Below, in pieces: positions 27,496-38,565 of a DNA stretch of 64,000 bases. The stretch is from positions 1 through 64,000 of the forward strand of contig CAJIYP010000001.1 in assembly GCA_905181705.1 (NCBI GenBank), read 5' to 3'. A program made the translations under genes and the position numbers. The DNA is from Cryomorphaceae bacterium BACL29 MAG-121220-bin8. GTDB lineage: Bacteria > Bacteroidota > Bacteroidia > Flavobacteriales > Flavobacteriaceae. The notes beneath the pieces were generated by a model. The model ran no database searches, was not told where the DNA came from, and was given only the letters and a program-made list of their open reading frames with translations. The stretch's first letter is position 1, and each line of letters opens with the position of its first letter.

Positions 27496-30454
27496 ATGAA
27501 AAGAATTTTGTCACTGATTACAGTACTTTTTAGTACTTTAATTTTCGCACAAACTACCGTAACAGGAACTGTTACTGATGACAACAACGATCCGATTCCC
27601 GGAGCTAATGTTGTTTTTAGTGCGCTAAATGGTGCTATTGCTGATTTCGATGGAAATTTTTCTATTTCCGTTAATCAACAACCACCCTTTACAATAACTG
27701 TTTCAAGTGTAGGTTTTGATTCTGCTACTTTAAATGTTACTTCGTCTAATTTAGATTTTAATGTACAATTAGTTTCTTCACAGAACCTTTTAGATGAAAT
27801 CGTTGTTTCAGCTTCTAGAGTTCCAGAAAGACTTTTTGAGTCCGCTGTAACTATTGAGAAGTTTGATTATAAAGACATAGCACAATCTACAGGAGCTGAC
27901 TTTTATGCTAGTTTAGATGGCCTTAAAGGAGTTCAAATTAATTCTGGAGGTCTTTTATTACAACAAGTTAATACTAGAGGTTTCTCAACTGTTTATAATG
28001 AAGGTTTTGTTCAGCTTGTAGATGGAATGAATAACGAGGCACCAGGACTGAGTTTCTCAGCTGGTAACTTACTTGGAATAAATGTTTTAGATATTCAAAG
28101 TGTTGAACTTATGCCAGGTGCTGCATCTGCTTTATACGGAGCCAATGCAACTAAAGGTATCTTGTTTATGAACAGTAAAAATCCTTTTGACTTTCCTGGA
28201 GTAAGTGTTTCTTACAAGCACGGTATTACTTCTCAAAAAGCTGCAGGTGATAATTATTATTATGACATCGCCTTGAGAGCTGCTAACAAATTCAGTGATA
28301 AGTTTGCTGCTAAATTTACAGTTAGTTATGTGGAGGGTGAAGATTGGCATGCGGTTGATTACAGAGATATTAATAGATTAGGTCGTGGAAGATCATATAA
28401 TACTAACAATGCAGGAGTAACTGCTCCTTGGAGAAATCAATCAGGTTTAGATTCAACTCCACCAACTGACCCTTCTATGTATCCTGATTACGATGGAGTT
28501 AATGTTTACGGAGATCTTGCACAGAACATAAACATGGATCAAGCTTTTGCTGGATTGGTTTTACCTGGACTTGTACAGCAAGGTTTATTGAGTAGTGCTC
28601 AAGCTGCTTTCTTTGGAAATATATTTATGAACAACACTTTCTTTGGAACGCAAACAATTAACGCTACTGGATACAAGGAAACGGATTTAATTGATAATAA
28701 AGCTTCTAGTATGAAAGCAGATATTTCTTTACACTACAAGCCAACAGAAGATTCTGAATTAATTTTCAATTCTAAGCTAGGTCAAGGTAATACGATGCTT
28801 CATGCTACAAACAGAAACATGTTGAAGAACTTTGGATTACAACAACATAAAATTGAATACAATAATAAAAATCTTACTTTAAGAGCTTATACCTCTATTG
28901 AAGATTCTGGAAACACCCACGATACAAGTGCACTAGGTGCTGTAATGGTACTTTCTCAACCTGGAGGTTTAGGCGCATGGTATGGTGGATATTTGGGTCA
29001 GTATTTTGGTTTAAGTGGAGTTTACACAACTGTTAATGCAAACCCTGTTGTTGGACTTCAAACAATTTTAGGAGCTGCTCAGCAAGGAGCTACGTTTCGT
29101 CAATTACTTCAATCTTTAGGTAAGAATGATCTTTCTGCTCATGGAACAGCTAGAACAGTTGCAAATCAAAATATGATTCAAGCCTGGAAGTGCTGCTTGG
29201 GATTCTGTATACAAAACAGCTGTTACAAATGGAATTGATGTTTTTTCAGGAGGAGCAGGAATTTTAGATACTTCAAAATCAACTAGTTTTGAGGTAAATT
29301 ATAACTTACAAGACTTAGTAAGTATAGCCGATATAATTATTGGTGCTTCCCACAGAAAATATGCCCTGAGATCAAACGGAACATTGTTTACAGATTATAC
29401 GTCTCCAATTGAATTTGTTGACATGGGATTATATGCTCAAGCTAAAAAAGATTTATTTGGTGGAGCATTGAAATTAACTGGATCGATGCGTTACGATAAG
29501 AGTCAGTTTTTTGATGGTCATATTACACCAAGAATTGGTGGGCTTTTATTTCTTTCCGAAAATCAAAATTTAAGATTTTCTTACCAAACAGGATACAGAA
29601 ACCCATCTTCTCAAGATCAATACATCGGTCTGGATATAGGTTCAGCTATTTTAATGGGTAGTTCGCCTGATAATGTCGAAAGGTTTAGTATGGATGTTTT
29701 AGGAGTTACTACAACTGACAGGTATACTTTAACAGGAAACCACATAAAAAATAATTCTTACACCTTATCTTCCGTTCAAGCTGGAGCTCCAGTTATTGCA
29801 GAACTTGGGAACGTAGAGCCTGAGTATGTGAAATCTTATGATTTTGGTTATAGAATAAATGGCAAGAAAACTGCTTTAGATATTAATGCTTATTTCACTG
29901 AGTGGGATAATTTTATTTCTGCTGAAAATGTTGTTACGCCAATGTTTATGCATCCAACATTTGGAGGTCTTGCAGCTATTGCTCAAGGAGATTTTAGAAT
30001 AGTAAGTTACGATAGTAATACCGATGAGGTGGTTAGAACTTATGGTTTAACGGTAGGTTTAGAAACTAATCTGTTTAAAATTTATGATTTAAATATATCC
30101 ACTTCTTATAACAAAATGAAATTTGCTACGTTCGGTTCTGATTATAAATCATATTTCAATACTCCGCAAACAAGAGTTAAAATTGCTTTAGGTTCAACTA
30201 AACTTGCAAAAAATTTCTCATTCAATATTAGCGCTAAATACCATGATAAATTTTACTGGGAACAGTCAGGTTTTATGGATGGATGGATTGATTCAAATAC
30301 AACATTTGATGCTACAATGAGTTTTGCAGTACCTAAAATTAACGCCAACATTAAAGTGGGTGGTGTGAATATAGGTGGATGTGAATACCAAAATATGCCA
30401 GGTTCTGGTTTTATAGGTCAACAGTATTATGTAGGGTTTACTTTAAATCCATAA
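27496..30454 (+). CDS. TonB-dependent outer-membrane receptor with CarboxypepD_reg domain, one frameshift
   Basis: About 985 residues after repair. Signal peptide LSLITVLFSTLIFAQ, then a CarboxypepD_reg-like domain (TVTGTVTDDNNDPIPGANVV), TonB-box-like LDEIVVSASRVPE, plug domain (VNTRGFSTVYNEGFVQLVDG, SVELMPGAASALYGANATKG) and a long barrel ending YYVGFTLNP. The frame breaks at about 29185; the other frame continues GSAAWDSVYKTAVTNG and SFEVNYNLQDLVSIAD without loss, so a one-base indel is likely an error. No SusD partner follows, so it is not a SusC-type glycan receptor; ligand unknown. The preceding 128 bases show no clear promoter. Confidence 0.9.
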
Positions 30455-30475
30455 TATCAATTTTTAAATGTTAAT

Positions 30476-30504
30476 AAAAAGGCGCCAATTGGCGCCTTTT
30501 TTTT
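30476..30504. terminator. Strong bidirectional-looking terminator GGCGCC-AATT-GGCGCC
   Basis: A-run 30476-30480, stem GGCGCC 30481-30486 and 30491-30496 with AATT loop, then eight T. It separates the TonB receptor from atpD. Confidence 0.9.
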
Positions 30505-30538
30505 GTATAAAAATTAAAGAAATTAAACTATAAAATTT

Positions 30539-30546
30539 TATATTTG
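30539..30546 (+). promoter_or_regulatory. -7 promoter box TATATTTG for atpD-atpC
   Basis: Perfect TAnnTTTG, 51 bases before the atpD start, just after the terminator. A -33 TTTG is not at the right distance. Confidence 0.55.
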
Positions 30547-30555
30547 CGGAATTAA

Positions 30556-32109
<1,554 letters not shown>

Positions 32110-32120
32110 TAATAATTTAT

Positions 32121-32399
32121 ATGTATTTAGAAATAGTAAGTCCAGAAAGAACTTTGTTTAATGGAGATGTGGAGTCTGTTTTAGTGCCCGGTACTGATGG
32201 TTCTTTTCAAATGTTAAACAACCACGCTCCTATTGTTTCTACGCTTATTAAAGGAACGGTTAAGATTTTAGGAGAAGTAAATATTACAGAGGAGTTATCA
32301 GATATTTTTTCTAAAGTAGGTTCTAAGGAAACACATTTAAACATATCTTCTGGAGTAGTTGAAATGAAAGAAAATAAAATAATCATTTTAACTGATTAG
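32121..32399 (+). CDS. atpC: F1Fo ATP synthase epsilon subunit (short form)
   Basis: A 92-residue protein with LEIVSPERTLFNGDVESVLVPG and GSFQMLNNHAPIVSTLIKG, the N-terminal beta-sandwich signature of epsilon. It ends after the sandwich (SGVVEMKENKIIILTD) and lacks the C-terminal two-helix inhibitory domain, as is usual in this group. It starts 11 bases after atpD. Confidence 0.95.
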   Translation: MYLEIVSPERTLFNGDVESVLVPGTDGSFQMLNNHAPIVSTLIKGTVKILGEVNITEELSDIFSKVGSKETHLNISSGVVEMKENKIIILTD

Positions 32400-32439
32400 A
32401 TTTAGCTCCTTCTTAATTTACTATTTTAGTGGTTCTTAT

Positions 32440-34257
32440 ATGAATTACAAGATTTCTTTATTACTCTTTTTTATATTTCATGGATTGTTTTCTCAAAATC
32501 CAAGTTCTAAACAGGTTTTAGATGAAGTAGTAGTATCCTCTACAAAAATCAATTTGCCTTTTTCAAAAAACTTCAGAACCATTGAAATTATTTCTTCTGA
32601 GCAAATAGCAATAAGTACAGCTACTAATGTTTCTGATTTATTACAACAAACTACAGGAATTGATATTAGAAGAAGGGGAACTGGTGGGATACAAGGAGAT
32701 TTGTATATAAGAGGAGGAGGATTTGATCAAACTTTACTTCTAGTTGATGGAATGAAAATGGACAATTCCCAAACGGGACACCACACTCTTAACATGATTC
32801 TTCCTCTCCATTTGATTGAAAGAATAGAAATTATTAAAGGCCCTGCTTCAAGAATTTTTGGACAAAATGCATATGCTGGAGCAATTAATATCATAACAAA
32901 AGAGGTGAAAGGCGAAAATGGAACAACAATTTATAAACCGACCGAGTTGTCTTTTGGTTCTTATAGTCAAAAAAATTTAGGTCTCTCCTTATCAATAATA
33001 AGAGAAAAAGTTAAAAATATTATAAGTTTTACAACCAATAGATCTGATGGTTATCGACATAATACAGATTATATAAATAATAATTATTTTTCTAAAACCT
33101 CTTTCAAAACAAAATCATCACCCGTTGATTTAATTGCTTCTTTTTCCCACAGAAAATTTGGTGCAAATGGCTTCTACGCTAGTCCCTCTGCAACGGAGCA
33201 ATATGAGGAAACACAAGCAAGTCTTCTAGGGATATCAACAGTATTTAAGTCAGAAAAATTAATAATTAAACCTAGGCTATATTGGAAAAGAGGACAAGAT
33301 GAATACATATACATTAGAGACAATCCCTCTGTTTATAGAAACCTTCACAAAACCAATAAGATCTCTGCTGAATTAAGTGGTTCTTATTTTACTAAACTTG
33401 GAATAACAGGATTTGGTATAGATTTATCTACAGTCAATATCACTAGTAATAATTTAGGGGACCACAGTAGAAGGACAGTTAATGTGTTTGTAGACCATAC
33501 TTTTGAAATGTTTAATAAAAAATTAAGCTTGTCTCCAGGAATTGCTATCAGTCATTTTTCAGATTTATCTTTTCATTCATTCCCTGGAATTGATGTAGGA
33601 TATCATTTAAGTTCTAATTTTAAATTCTACTCTAATATTGGTAAAACTTATAGAATTCCCACTTACACAGATTTGTATTATAGTAGTAAAACAACACTTG
33701 GAAATGAGAATTTAAATCCTGAGCAAGCAACTTCAACAGAATTTGGGTTTAAATACAATAGTTCTAATTTTAATTTTTCTGGAGTTGTTTTTTCAAGAAA
33801 ATCAAAAAACATAATAGACTATGTTAAAAAAAATGAAAATGATTTGTGGAAAGCTTCAAATATAGGTTCTTTGAACACAAGGGGATATGAATTGGATTTA
33901 TCTTATTCTTTTTTAGGAAAAGATTTTTCTTCCAATACATTTTCTCTAGGATATTCCAATCTTAAAGACGACAACTATGTTAGTAATGTAAATTATTCTC
34001 AGTACTCATTAAACTCTATAAAAAGTCACTTTATTTCAAAACTTAATATTAACTACAAAAAGATACATCTTTCCACTGTTTTTAAATATGTGAAACGTGC
34101 TGACAATTCCAATTACTCTGTTTTAGACACCAAGGTATCGTATAAATCGTTTTTTGTTAACGTAAACAATATTTTAGATGAAGTGTATTCTGAAACTAAT
34201 TTAGTTCCTATGCCAGCAAGAAATTTATTATTGGGTTATGTCTTTAAGGTAGACTAA
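32440..34257 (+). CDS. BtuB-like TonB-dependent receptor
   Basis: A compact 605-residue receptor without a CarboxypepD_reg domain. Signal peptide ISLLLFFIFHGLFSQ, TonB-box-like VLDEVVVSSTK, plug domain with LLQQTTGIDIRRRGTGG, GDLYIRGGGFDQTLLLVDG, IEIIKGPASRIFGQNAYAG, then a 22-strand-sized barrel ending ARNLLLGYVFKV. Size and plug resemble BtuB-type vitamin B12 receptors, which would suit the B12-dependent MetH upstream. No cobalamin riboswitch fits in the 40-base gap after atpC, so the ligand is an inference. Its end overlaps the convergent amidohydrolase by 30 bases. Confidence 0.8.
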   Translation: MNYKISLLLFFIFHGLFSQNPSSKQVLDEVVVSSTKINLPFSKNFRTIEIISSEQIAISTATNVSDLLQQTTGIDIRRRGTGGIQGDLYIRGGGFDQTLLLVDGMKMDNSQTGHHTLNMILPLHLIERIEIIKGPASRIFGQNAYAGAINIITKEVKGENGTTIYKPTELSFGSYSQKNLGLSLSIIREKVKNIISFTTNRSDGYRHNTDYINNNYFSKTSFKTKSSPVDLIASFSHRKFGANGFYASPSATEQYEETQASLLGISTVFKSEKLIIKPRLYWKRGQDEYIYIRDNPSVYRNLHKTNKISAELSGSYFTKLGITGFGIDLSTVNITSNNLGDHSRRTVNVFVDHTFEMFNKKLSLSPGIAISHFSDLSFHSFPGIDVGYHLSSNFKFYSNIGKTYRIPTYTDLYYSSKTTLGNENLNPEQATSTEFGFKYNSSNFNFSGVVFSRKSKNIIDYVKKNENDLWKASNIGSLNTRGYELDLSYSFLGKDFSSNTFSLGYSNLKDDNYVSNVNYSQYSLNSIKSHFISKLNINYKKIHLSTVFKYVKRADNSNYSVLDTKVSYKSFFVNVNNILDEVYSETNLVPMPARNLLLGYVFKVD

Positions 34258-35865
34258 TTCTCCAGAAACGTAAGTTTTTAAAACTTCTGTTTTCGGTGTT
34301 TCATCTATATCAATTTTCATTATATCTCTATCTATTATAATAAAGTCAGCCAGCTTTCCCTTTTCTATACTTCCTTTTTCATTTTCTTCAAAATTTAAAT
34401 AGGCAGCCCATATAGTCATTCCTTTCAGTGTTTCTTCTCTAGAAAGTGCATTTTGGGATTGAAATCCTTTTTCAGGATATCCATTCAAATCTTTTCTTGA
34501 AGTTGCGGCATAAAAAGTATGGAAAGGATTCACTCTTTCAACAGGAAAATCTGTACCTAAGCCTATTACTTTGGATTTGTTTAAAAGGGTTTTGTAAGCA
34601 TAAGCTCCGTTAATTCTAGAGGAACCTACTCTGTCTTCTGCCCAATACATATCACTGGTAGCATGAGTAGGCTGTACAGATGGAAGAATTTTTTCATTAA
34701 AACCATCCATATCTTTTAAATCTATTATTTGTGAGTGTTCAATTCTCCATCGAGGATCTTTTTTATTTTTAAGAACTTTGGAATAAGTATTTAGTAATAA
34801 CTTAACGGTAGAATCTCCAATGGCATGAGTATTCATCTGAAAATTTGCATTGGCTATTTTAGATGCGAGATCTTCAAGCTGCTTTGGTGTTGTAATTAGT
34901 TTTCCAAAGTTTTCTTTGTCATCATGGTATGGAGACTTCAATGTAGCTCCCCTAGAGCCTAAAGCTCCATCCCCATATATTTTCACTGAACTTACATTTA
35001 ATCTAGGAGTTTTAATAGGACCTTTGTTTAGAAAATATTCAAGATTTTCTTTAGAATTACTAACCATAGCATACACTCTCATTTTTAAAATATTTTTCTT
35101 TTGAAGCTCGTCAATTAAAAAAATAGTTTCTTTAGACAGACCTGCATCGTCAACGGTGGTTAAACCGTTTTTAAAACATATTTCTTGAGCATCTAAAAGA
35201 GCTTGTTCTTTCTCTAAATTGGATAGCTCTGGTAAAACGTTGTCAATAAGCTCCATAGGCCCGTCAATTAACACTCCAGTTAACTCTCCGTTATTCTTGA
35301 CAAGAGTTCCACTGCTGTTCTGTGTTTTAGTAGTTATTTTAGCCATGTCTAGAGCTTTTTGGTTCACTAAGTATGCATGACCATCTATTCTTTCTAAGAC
35401 TACAGGAGTATCTGGAAAAAGCATGTCAAGTTCCTTTTTATTAGGAAACTCTTTTATGTCCCAATCGTTTTGATCCCATCCGCTTCCTTTTATTACGGAA
35501 TTATTATCATTTGATTTAGATTTTAATTTTAAAATTATCTCATCAAAAGATTTAGTTCCAACCAAATCAATTACTTGCTGATTTAATCCCAGTCCATAAA
35601 AATGACAATGTGCATCAATTAATCCTGGTAAAATAGTAGAACCGTTGAGATCATAAGTTTCTTGGGCATTGTATTTTTTTAAAATATCATTTCCTCCTAC
35701 ATCGAAAAATAAACCATCTTTAATGGCAATGGCATTAACAATGGTAAAATCATTATCCACCGTATACACATTGGCATTGTACACTATTAAATCCACATTT
35801 TTTTTACATCCAAAAAGTGAAAAGAAAATTAATATTGATAAGATAATTTTTAGACTATATTTCAT
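34228..35865 (-). CDS. Amidohydrolase-family lipoprotein (YtcJ-like)
   Basis: A 545-residue exported metal-dependent hydrolase. The lipobox FFSLFGC with Cys20 and following KK marks it as a lipoprotein. Then VYNANVYTVDNDF, GSTILPGLIDAHCHFYGLG with the metal histidines, VLERIDGHAYLVNQKAL, KIYGDGALGSRGATLKSPY, NTHAIGDST and GLGTDFPVERVNPFHTFYAA, the order typical of YtcJ-like amidohydrolases (amidohydrolase_3). Substrate unknown. Its start overlaps the end of recX by 11 bases, so both are probably one transcript. Confidence 0.88.
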   Translation of the reverse strand: MKYSLKIILSILIFFSLFGCKKNVDLIVYNANVYTVDNDFTIVNAIAIKDGLFFDVGGNDILKKYNAQETYDLNGSTILPGLIDAHCHFYGLGLNQQVIDLVGTKSFDEIILKLKSKSNDNNSVIKGSGWDQNDWDIKEFPNKKELDMLFPDTPVVLERIDGHAYLVNQKALDMAKITTKTQNSSGTLVKNNGELTGVLIDGPMELIDNVLPELSNLEKEQALLDAQEICFKNGLTTVDDAGLSKETIFLIDELQKKNILKMRVYAMVSNSKENLEYFLNKGPIKTPRLNVSSVKIYGDGALGSRGATLKSPYHDDKENFGKLITTPKQLEDLASKIANANFQMNTHAIGDSTVKLLLNTYSKVLKNKKDPRWRIEHSQIIDLKDMDGFNEKILPSVQPTHATSDMYWAEDRVGSSRINGAYAYKTLLNKSKVIGLGTDFPVERVNPFHTFYAATSRKDLNGYPEKGFQSQNALSREETLKGMTIWAAYLNFEENEKGSIEKGKLADFIIIDRDIMKIDIDETPKTEVLKTYVSGELVYLKDITQ

Positions 35866-36319
35866 TTGTTTTAGAATATATTAAATTACTTTCCCAGCCC
35901 CTGTATAAAAGGTAAGAAATCATTTTTTTCTTTTTTAAAGTAGTGCTTAAGTTTTCCAAAGATGATAATTTTTTATTAAAAATTTCTTCCAGTTTATTAA
36001 GATAATCTCCTTCTTCTATTTCCTTTAATCCATGAGTAATATTATAAGGAGAAATATTTCTTTGTTTTAATTCGTTTATTATTCTGACCTTTCCCCAGTT
36101 CTTGATGTTAAACTTTCCTCTTACAAAGCTTTTAGAAAATCTAGTTTCATTTAAATAGTTTTCCTTTATTAAATTAGAAATTATTTCCTGTGATTGATGG
36201 GAATCAATTCTAAATGTTTTTAGTTTTTGAATTACTTCTTTGTGACATCTGTCTTGGTAGGAACAGTAGTATTGAAGTTTACCTTCAATTTCTTTAATTG
36301 TCAAGTCGTTCTTATTCAT
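35855..36319 (-). CDS. recX: RecX regulatory protein
   Basis: A 154-residue all-helical protein with three-helix repeats: EIEGKLQYYCSYQDRCHKEV, ISNLIKENYLNETRFSKSFV and KNWGKVRIINELKQRNIS, the RecX signature order. RecX modulates RecA filaments. recA is not in the window. It lies downstream of a terminator that ends the rng transcript, and its own promoter is not obvious. Confidence 0.88.
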   Translation of the reverse strand: MNKNDLTIKEIEGKLQYYCSYQDRCHKEVIQKLKTFRIDSHQSQEIISNLIKENYLNETRFSKSFVRGKFNIKNWGKVRIINELKQRNISPYNITHGLKEIEEGDYLNKLEEIFNKKLSSLENLSTTLKKKKMISYLLYRGWESNLIYSKTNEI

Positions 36320-36345
36320 CTTTGAAAATTAGTACAATTTAGATC

Positions 36346-36376
36346 AAAAAAAAAGCGGCTTTAAGGCCGCTTTTTT
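36346..36376 (-). terminator. Rho-independent terminator after rng
   Basis: GCGGC (36355-36359) pairs with GCCGC (36366-36370) across loop TTTAAG, flanked by A9 and T6, so it can act in either direction. It follows the rng stop by one base on the minus strand. Confidence 0.88.
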
Positions 36377-36377
36377 G

Positions 36378-37928
36378 TTATGCATTAATGATTTTACCAT
36401 CTTTATCAAAGAATCGAAAATGTAAATAGGTGTAAGCATCTCTTGGGATAATCTTAATCCATCTCTTATGATCAAAATACCATTTTGATCTAATTGAAGG
36501 ATAACCACTTTTTACATATGCAGCAATAAAAGGATGCAAATGTAAAACGAGTTTTTTATCGTCGTACTTTTTATTATTTAAGATTTTTTCTAATTTATTT
36601 GAAATTTTATCAATTAAAACAATTGGAGCTTCAACAGTTCCATTAGTATTTGGATTTAATTCTTTTGTTTTTATATCCATTTCTGGTCTGACTCTTTGAC
36701 GAGTCATTTGAATTAAACCAATTTTACTTGGTGGAAGAATTTTATGTTTAGCTCTGTCAGAATCCATTTCACTTTTAAAGTGATCAAATAGTTTCTTTCT
36801 GTTTTCAGGACTAGTGTGGTCAATAAAGTCAATGACTATAATTCCACCCATATCTCTTAGTCTTAATTGTCTAGCAATTTCAGAAGCTGCTAATAAATTT
36901 ACTTCAAGAGCAGTTTCTTCTTGATTTTTTGCTTTGGTTGATCTATTTCCACTATTTACGTCAATAACATGAAGGGCCTCGGTATGCTCAATTATTAAGT
37001 AAGCACCTTTACTCATTGTTACAGTCCTTCCAAATGCTGTTTTGATTTGACGTTCCACTCCATATTGTTCAAATATTGGAGTATCAGTTTGATGAAGTTT
37101 TACTATTGATTGCTTTTCTGGAGCAATTTGTTTTAAGTAATCCTTTATCTCTGAATACATGGATTTTTGATTAACATATATTCCAGTGAAGGAGTCGTTA
37201 AAAATATCTCTTAAAATCGATGAAGACCTATTCATTTCACTTTGTACTTTTGAAGGAGTTTCAGATCCTTTAATTTTTTTACAAAGTTCTATCCAATAAC
37301 CATAAAGGTTTTGCAAGTCTTTGTCAAGCTCAGCAACTTTTATATCTTTTGCTACTGTTCTAACAATTACTCCAAATCCTTTGGGTTTGATACTTTGAAC
37401 TAATCTTTTTAATCTGCTTTTTTCTTCTCTACTTTCTATTTTTTGAGAAATAGAAATTCTATTAGAAAAAGGAACTAATACTAGAAAACGTCCAGCAAAG
37501 GACAATTCGGAACTAATTCTAGGACCTTTTGTAGATATTGGTTCTTTAATGATTTGAACTAATACAGTTTGATTAGGGCTTATAACATCGGAGATACTCC
37601 CTTCCTTGTCAATTTCTGATTCAAAATGAAATTTATCAAGGGAAAAATTCTTTATTTTACCTGCGCTTACACCTTTAATGAACTTAATTAATGATAATAT
37701 TTTCGGACCTAGGTCGTGATAATGTAAAAATGCATCTTTTGCATATCCAACATTAACAAATGCAGCATTTAAACCAGAAATAGTTTTTTTTGTTCTGGCT
37801 AAAAAAATGTCTCCTACATTAAATTTATTACTATCATTTTGTTTGTGTAGTTCAATTAATTTTCCGTTTTTAAGTAGTGCAAAATCAACTGCAGTAGAAT
37901 TCGATCGTATAATGATTTCTTTACTCAC
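36378..37928 (-). CDS. rng: Ribonuclease G/E family endoribonuclease
   Basis: A 516-residue RNase G-type enzyme. An S1 RNA-binding insert lies in the N-terminal part (VGDIFLARTKKTISGLNAAF, GYAKDAFLHYHDLG), then catalytic carboxylates in HVIDVNSGNRS and GGIIVIDFIDH, followed by LIQMTRQRVRPEM. The zinc-link cysteines of E. coli RNase E (CPxC) are replaced by a cysteine-free ELNPNTNG stretch, so dimerisation must differ. There is no C-terminal degradosome scaffold. Upstream lies a 29-residue peptide gene and HU. Its 5' leader has a 22-base perfect palindrome that might be an autoregulatory hairpin. Confidence 0.93.
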   Translation of the reverse strand: MSKEIIIRSNSTAVDFALLKNGKLIELHKQNDSNKFNVGDIFLARTKKTISGLNAAFVNVGYAKDAFLHYHDLGPKILSLIKFIKGVSAGKIKNFSLDKFHFESEIDKEGSISDVISPNQTVLVQIIKEPISTKGPRISSELSFAGRFLVLVPFSNRISISQKIESREEKSRLKRLVQSIKPKGFGVIVRTVAKDIKVAELDKDLQNLYGYWIELCKKIKGSETPSKVQSEMNRSSSILRDIFNDSFTGIYVNQKSMYSEIKDYLKQIAPEKQSIVKLHQTDTPIFEQYGVERQIKTAFGRTVTMSKGAYLIIEHTEALHVIDVNSGNRSTKAKNQEETALEVNLLAASEIARQLRLRDMGGIIVIDFIDHTSPENRKKLFDHFKSEMDSDRAKHKILPPSKIGLIQMTRQRVRPEMDIKTKELNPNTNGTVEAPIVLIDKISNKLEKILNNKKYDDKKLVLHLHPFIAAYVKSGYPSIRSKWYFDHKRWIKIIPRDAYTYLHFRFFDKDGKIINA

Positions 37929-37942
37929 AATTTATGATTTAA

Positions 37943-37964
37943 TATTCATATTAAAATATGAATA
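37943..37964. repeat. 22-base perfect palindrome in the rng leader
   Basis: TATTCATATT-AA-AATATGAATA sits 15 bases upstream of the rng start codon. As RNA it forms a 10-bp hairpin with a minimal loop. It could be an autoregulatory RNase site, as with the rne leader in E. coli, or a protein operator. Confidence 0.5.
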
Positions 37965-38081
37965 GGTTATACTAATATACACAGGGTTTTTATTTTCGTG
38001 GAAGATAAATTAGCAGTGAACAACTACCAAAGTAAGCTTCATTTCAAAGAACATAGAATGTTCATAAAAGAAATAATTTAA

Positions 38082-38171
38082 TTATTTCTTTTTGTGTCGA
38101 TTAGCTCGACTTCTTTTTTTTCGCTTGTGCGTAGCTACCTTGTGCCTTTTTCTTTTTTTACCACTTGGCAT
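38082..38171 (-). CDS. 29-residue Lys/Arg-rich conserved peptide, putative ribosome-associated protein
   Basis: ATG at 38171 (complement) to TAA at 38082-38084 encodes 29 residues: MPSGKKRKRHKVATHKRKK followed by an Arg/Asn/His/Lys tail ending NRHKKK. Over half the residues are Lys, Arg or His. Tiny proteins of this sequence type recur in Flavobacteriia between HU and RNase G genes, as I recall. The pattern is similar to the C-terminal COX24/AURKAIP1 (mS38/bS22) peptide of small ribosomal subunits, suggesting rRNA binding; this is inference. It lies 15 bases after the hup stop. Confidence 0.75.
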   Translation of the reverse strand: MPSGKKRKRHKVATHKRKKRSRANRHKKK

Positions 38172-38186
38172 AATATCTTTTTTAAA

Positions 38187-38468
38187 TTAATTATTTTTCT
38201 TTACGCCATCAATAAATATTTTGGCAGGTTTAAAAGCTGGAATATGATGTGCGGGAATTCTTATGGTTGTATTTTTTGAAATATTTCTACCTGTCTTTTC
38301 AGCTCTTTTCTTAACAATAAAACTTCCGAATCCTCTGAGGTAAACATTTTCTCCATTATTTAACGAACCTTTGATTTCATCCATCAAATTTTCAACAGTT
38401 GCTAAAACTTCATTTTTTTCTAATCCTAGGTTATTTGAAATTTTAGTTACAATCTCCGCTTTGGTCAT
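38187..38468 (-). CDS. hup: HU/IHF-family nucleoid protein
   Basis: A 93-residue HU-type protein: MTKAEIVTKISNNLGLEKNEV, then the DNA-binding arm region VYLRGFGSFIVKKRAEKTGR with the inserted proline loop (TIRIPAHHIPAFKP) and GVKKNN. No tail extension. It is the first gene of a probable hup-peptide-rng unit transcribed leftwards from a -7 box at 38505-38512. Confidence 0.94.
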   Translation of the reverse strand: MTKAEIVTKISNNLGLEKNEVLATVENLMDEIKGSLNNGENVYLRGFGSFIVKKRAEKTGRNISKNTTIRIPAHHIPAFKPAKIFIDGVKKNN

Positions 38469-38504
38469 ATTCTTAATTTTATTTATGTTTACTTTTTAGG
38501 TTGC

Positions 38505-38512
38505 CAAATATA
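38505..38512 (-). promoter_or_regulatory. -7 promoter box TATATTTG for hup
   Basis: CAAATATA on the plus strand reads TATATTTG leftwards, 36 bases before the hup start. This 97-base gap is divergent; on the other strand TAATTTTG (38561-38568) overlaps the TTG start of mutY. Confidence 0.5.
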
Positions 38513-38565
38513 TAAATTAATATTCACAATTCATTTTTTATCTAACTCTAAAAAGCACACTAATT

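Noticed and set aside
32400-32439. Cobalamin riboswitch before the BtuB-like receptor
   Set aside because: Only 40 bases are available and no B12-box sequence is present.
38049-38063. GAACAT-AGA-ATGTTC dyad between the 29-residue peptide gene and rng
   Set aside because: Short, intra-unit and without a T tract; too weak to call an operator or terminator.
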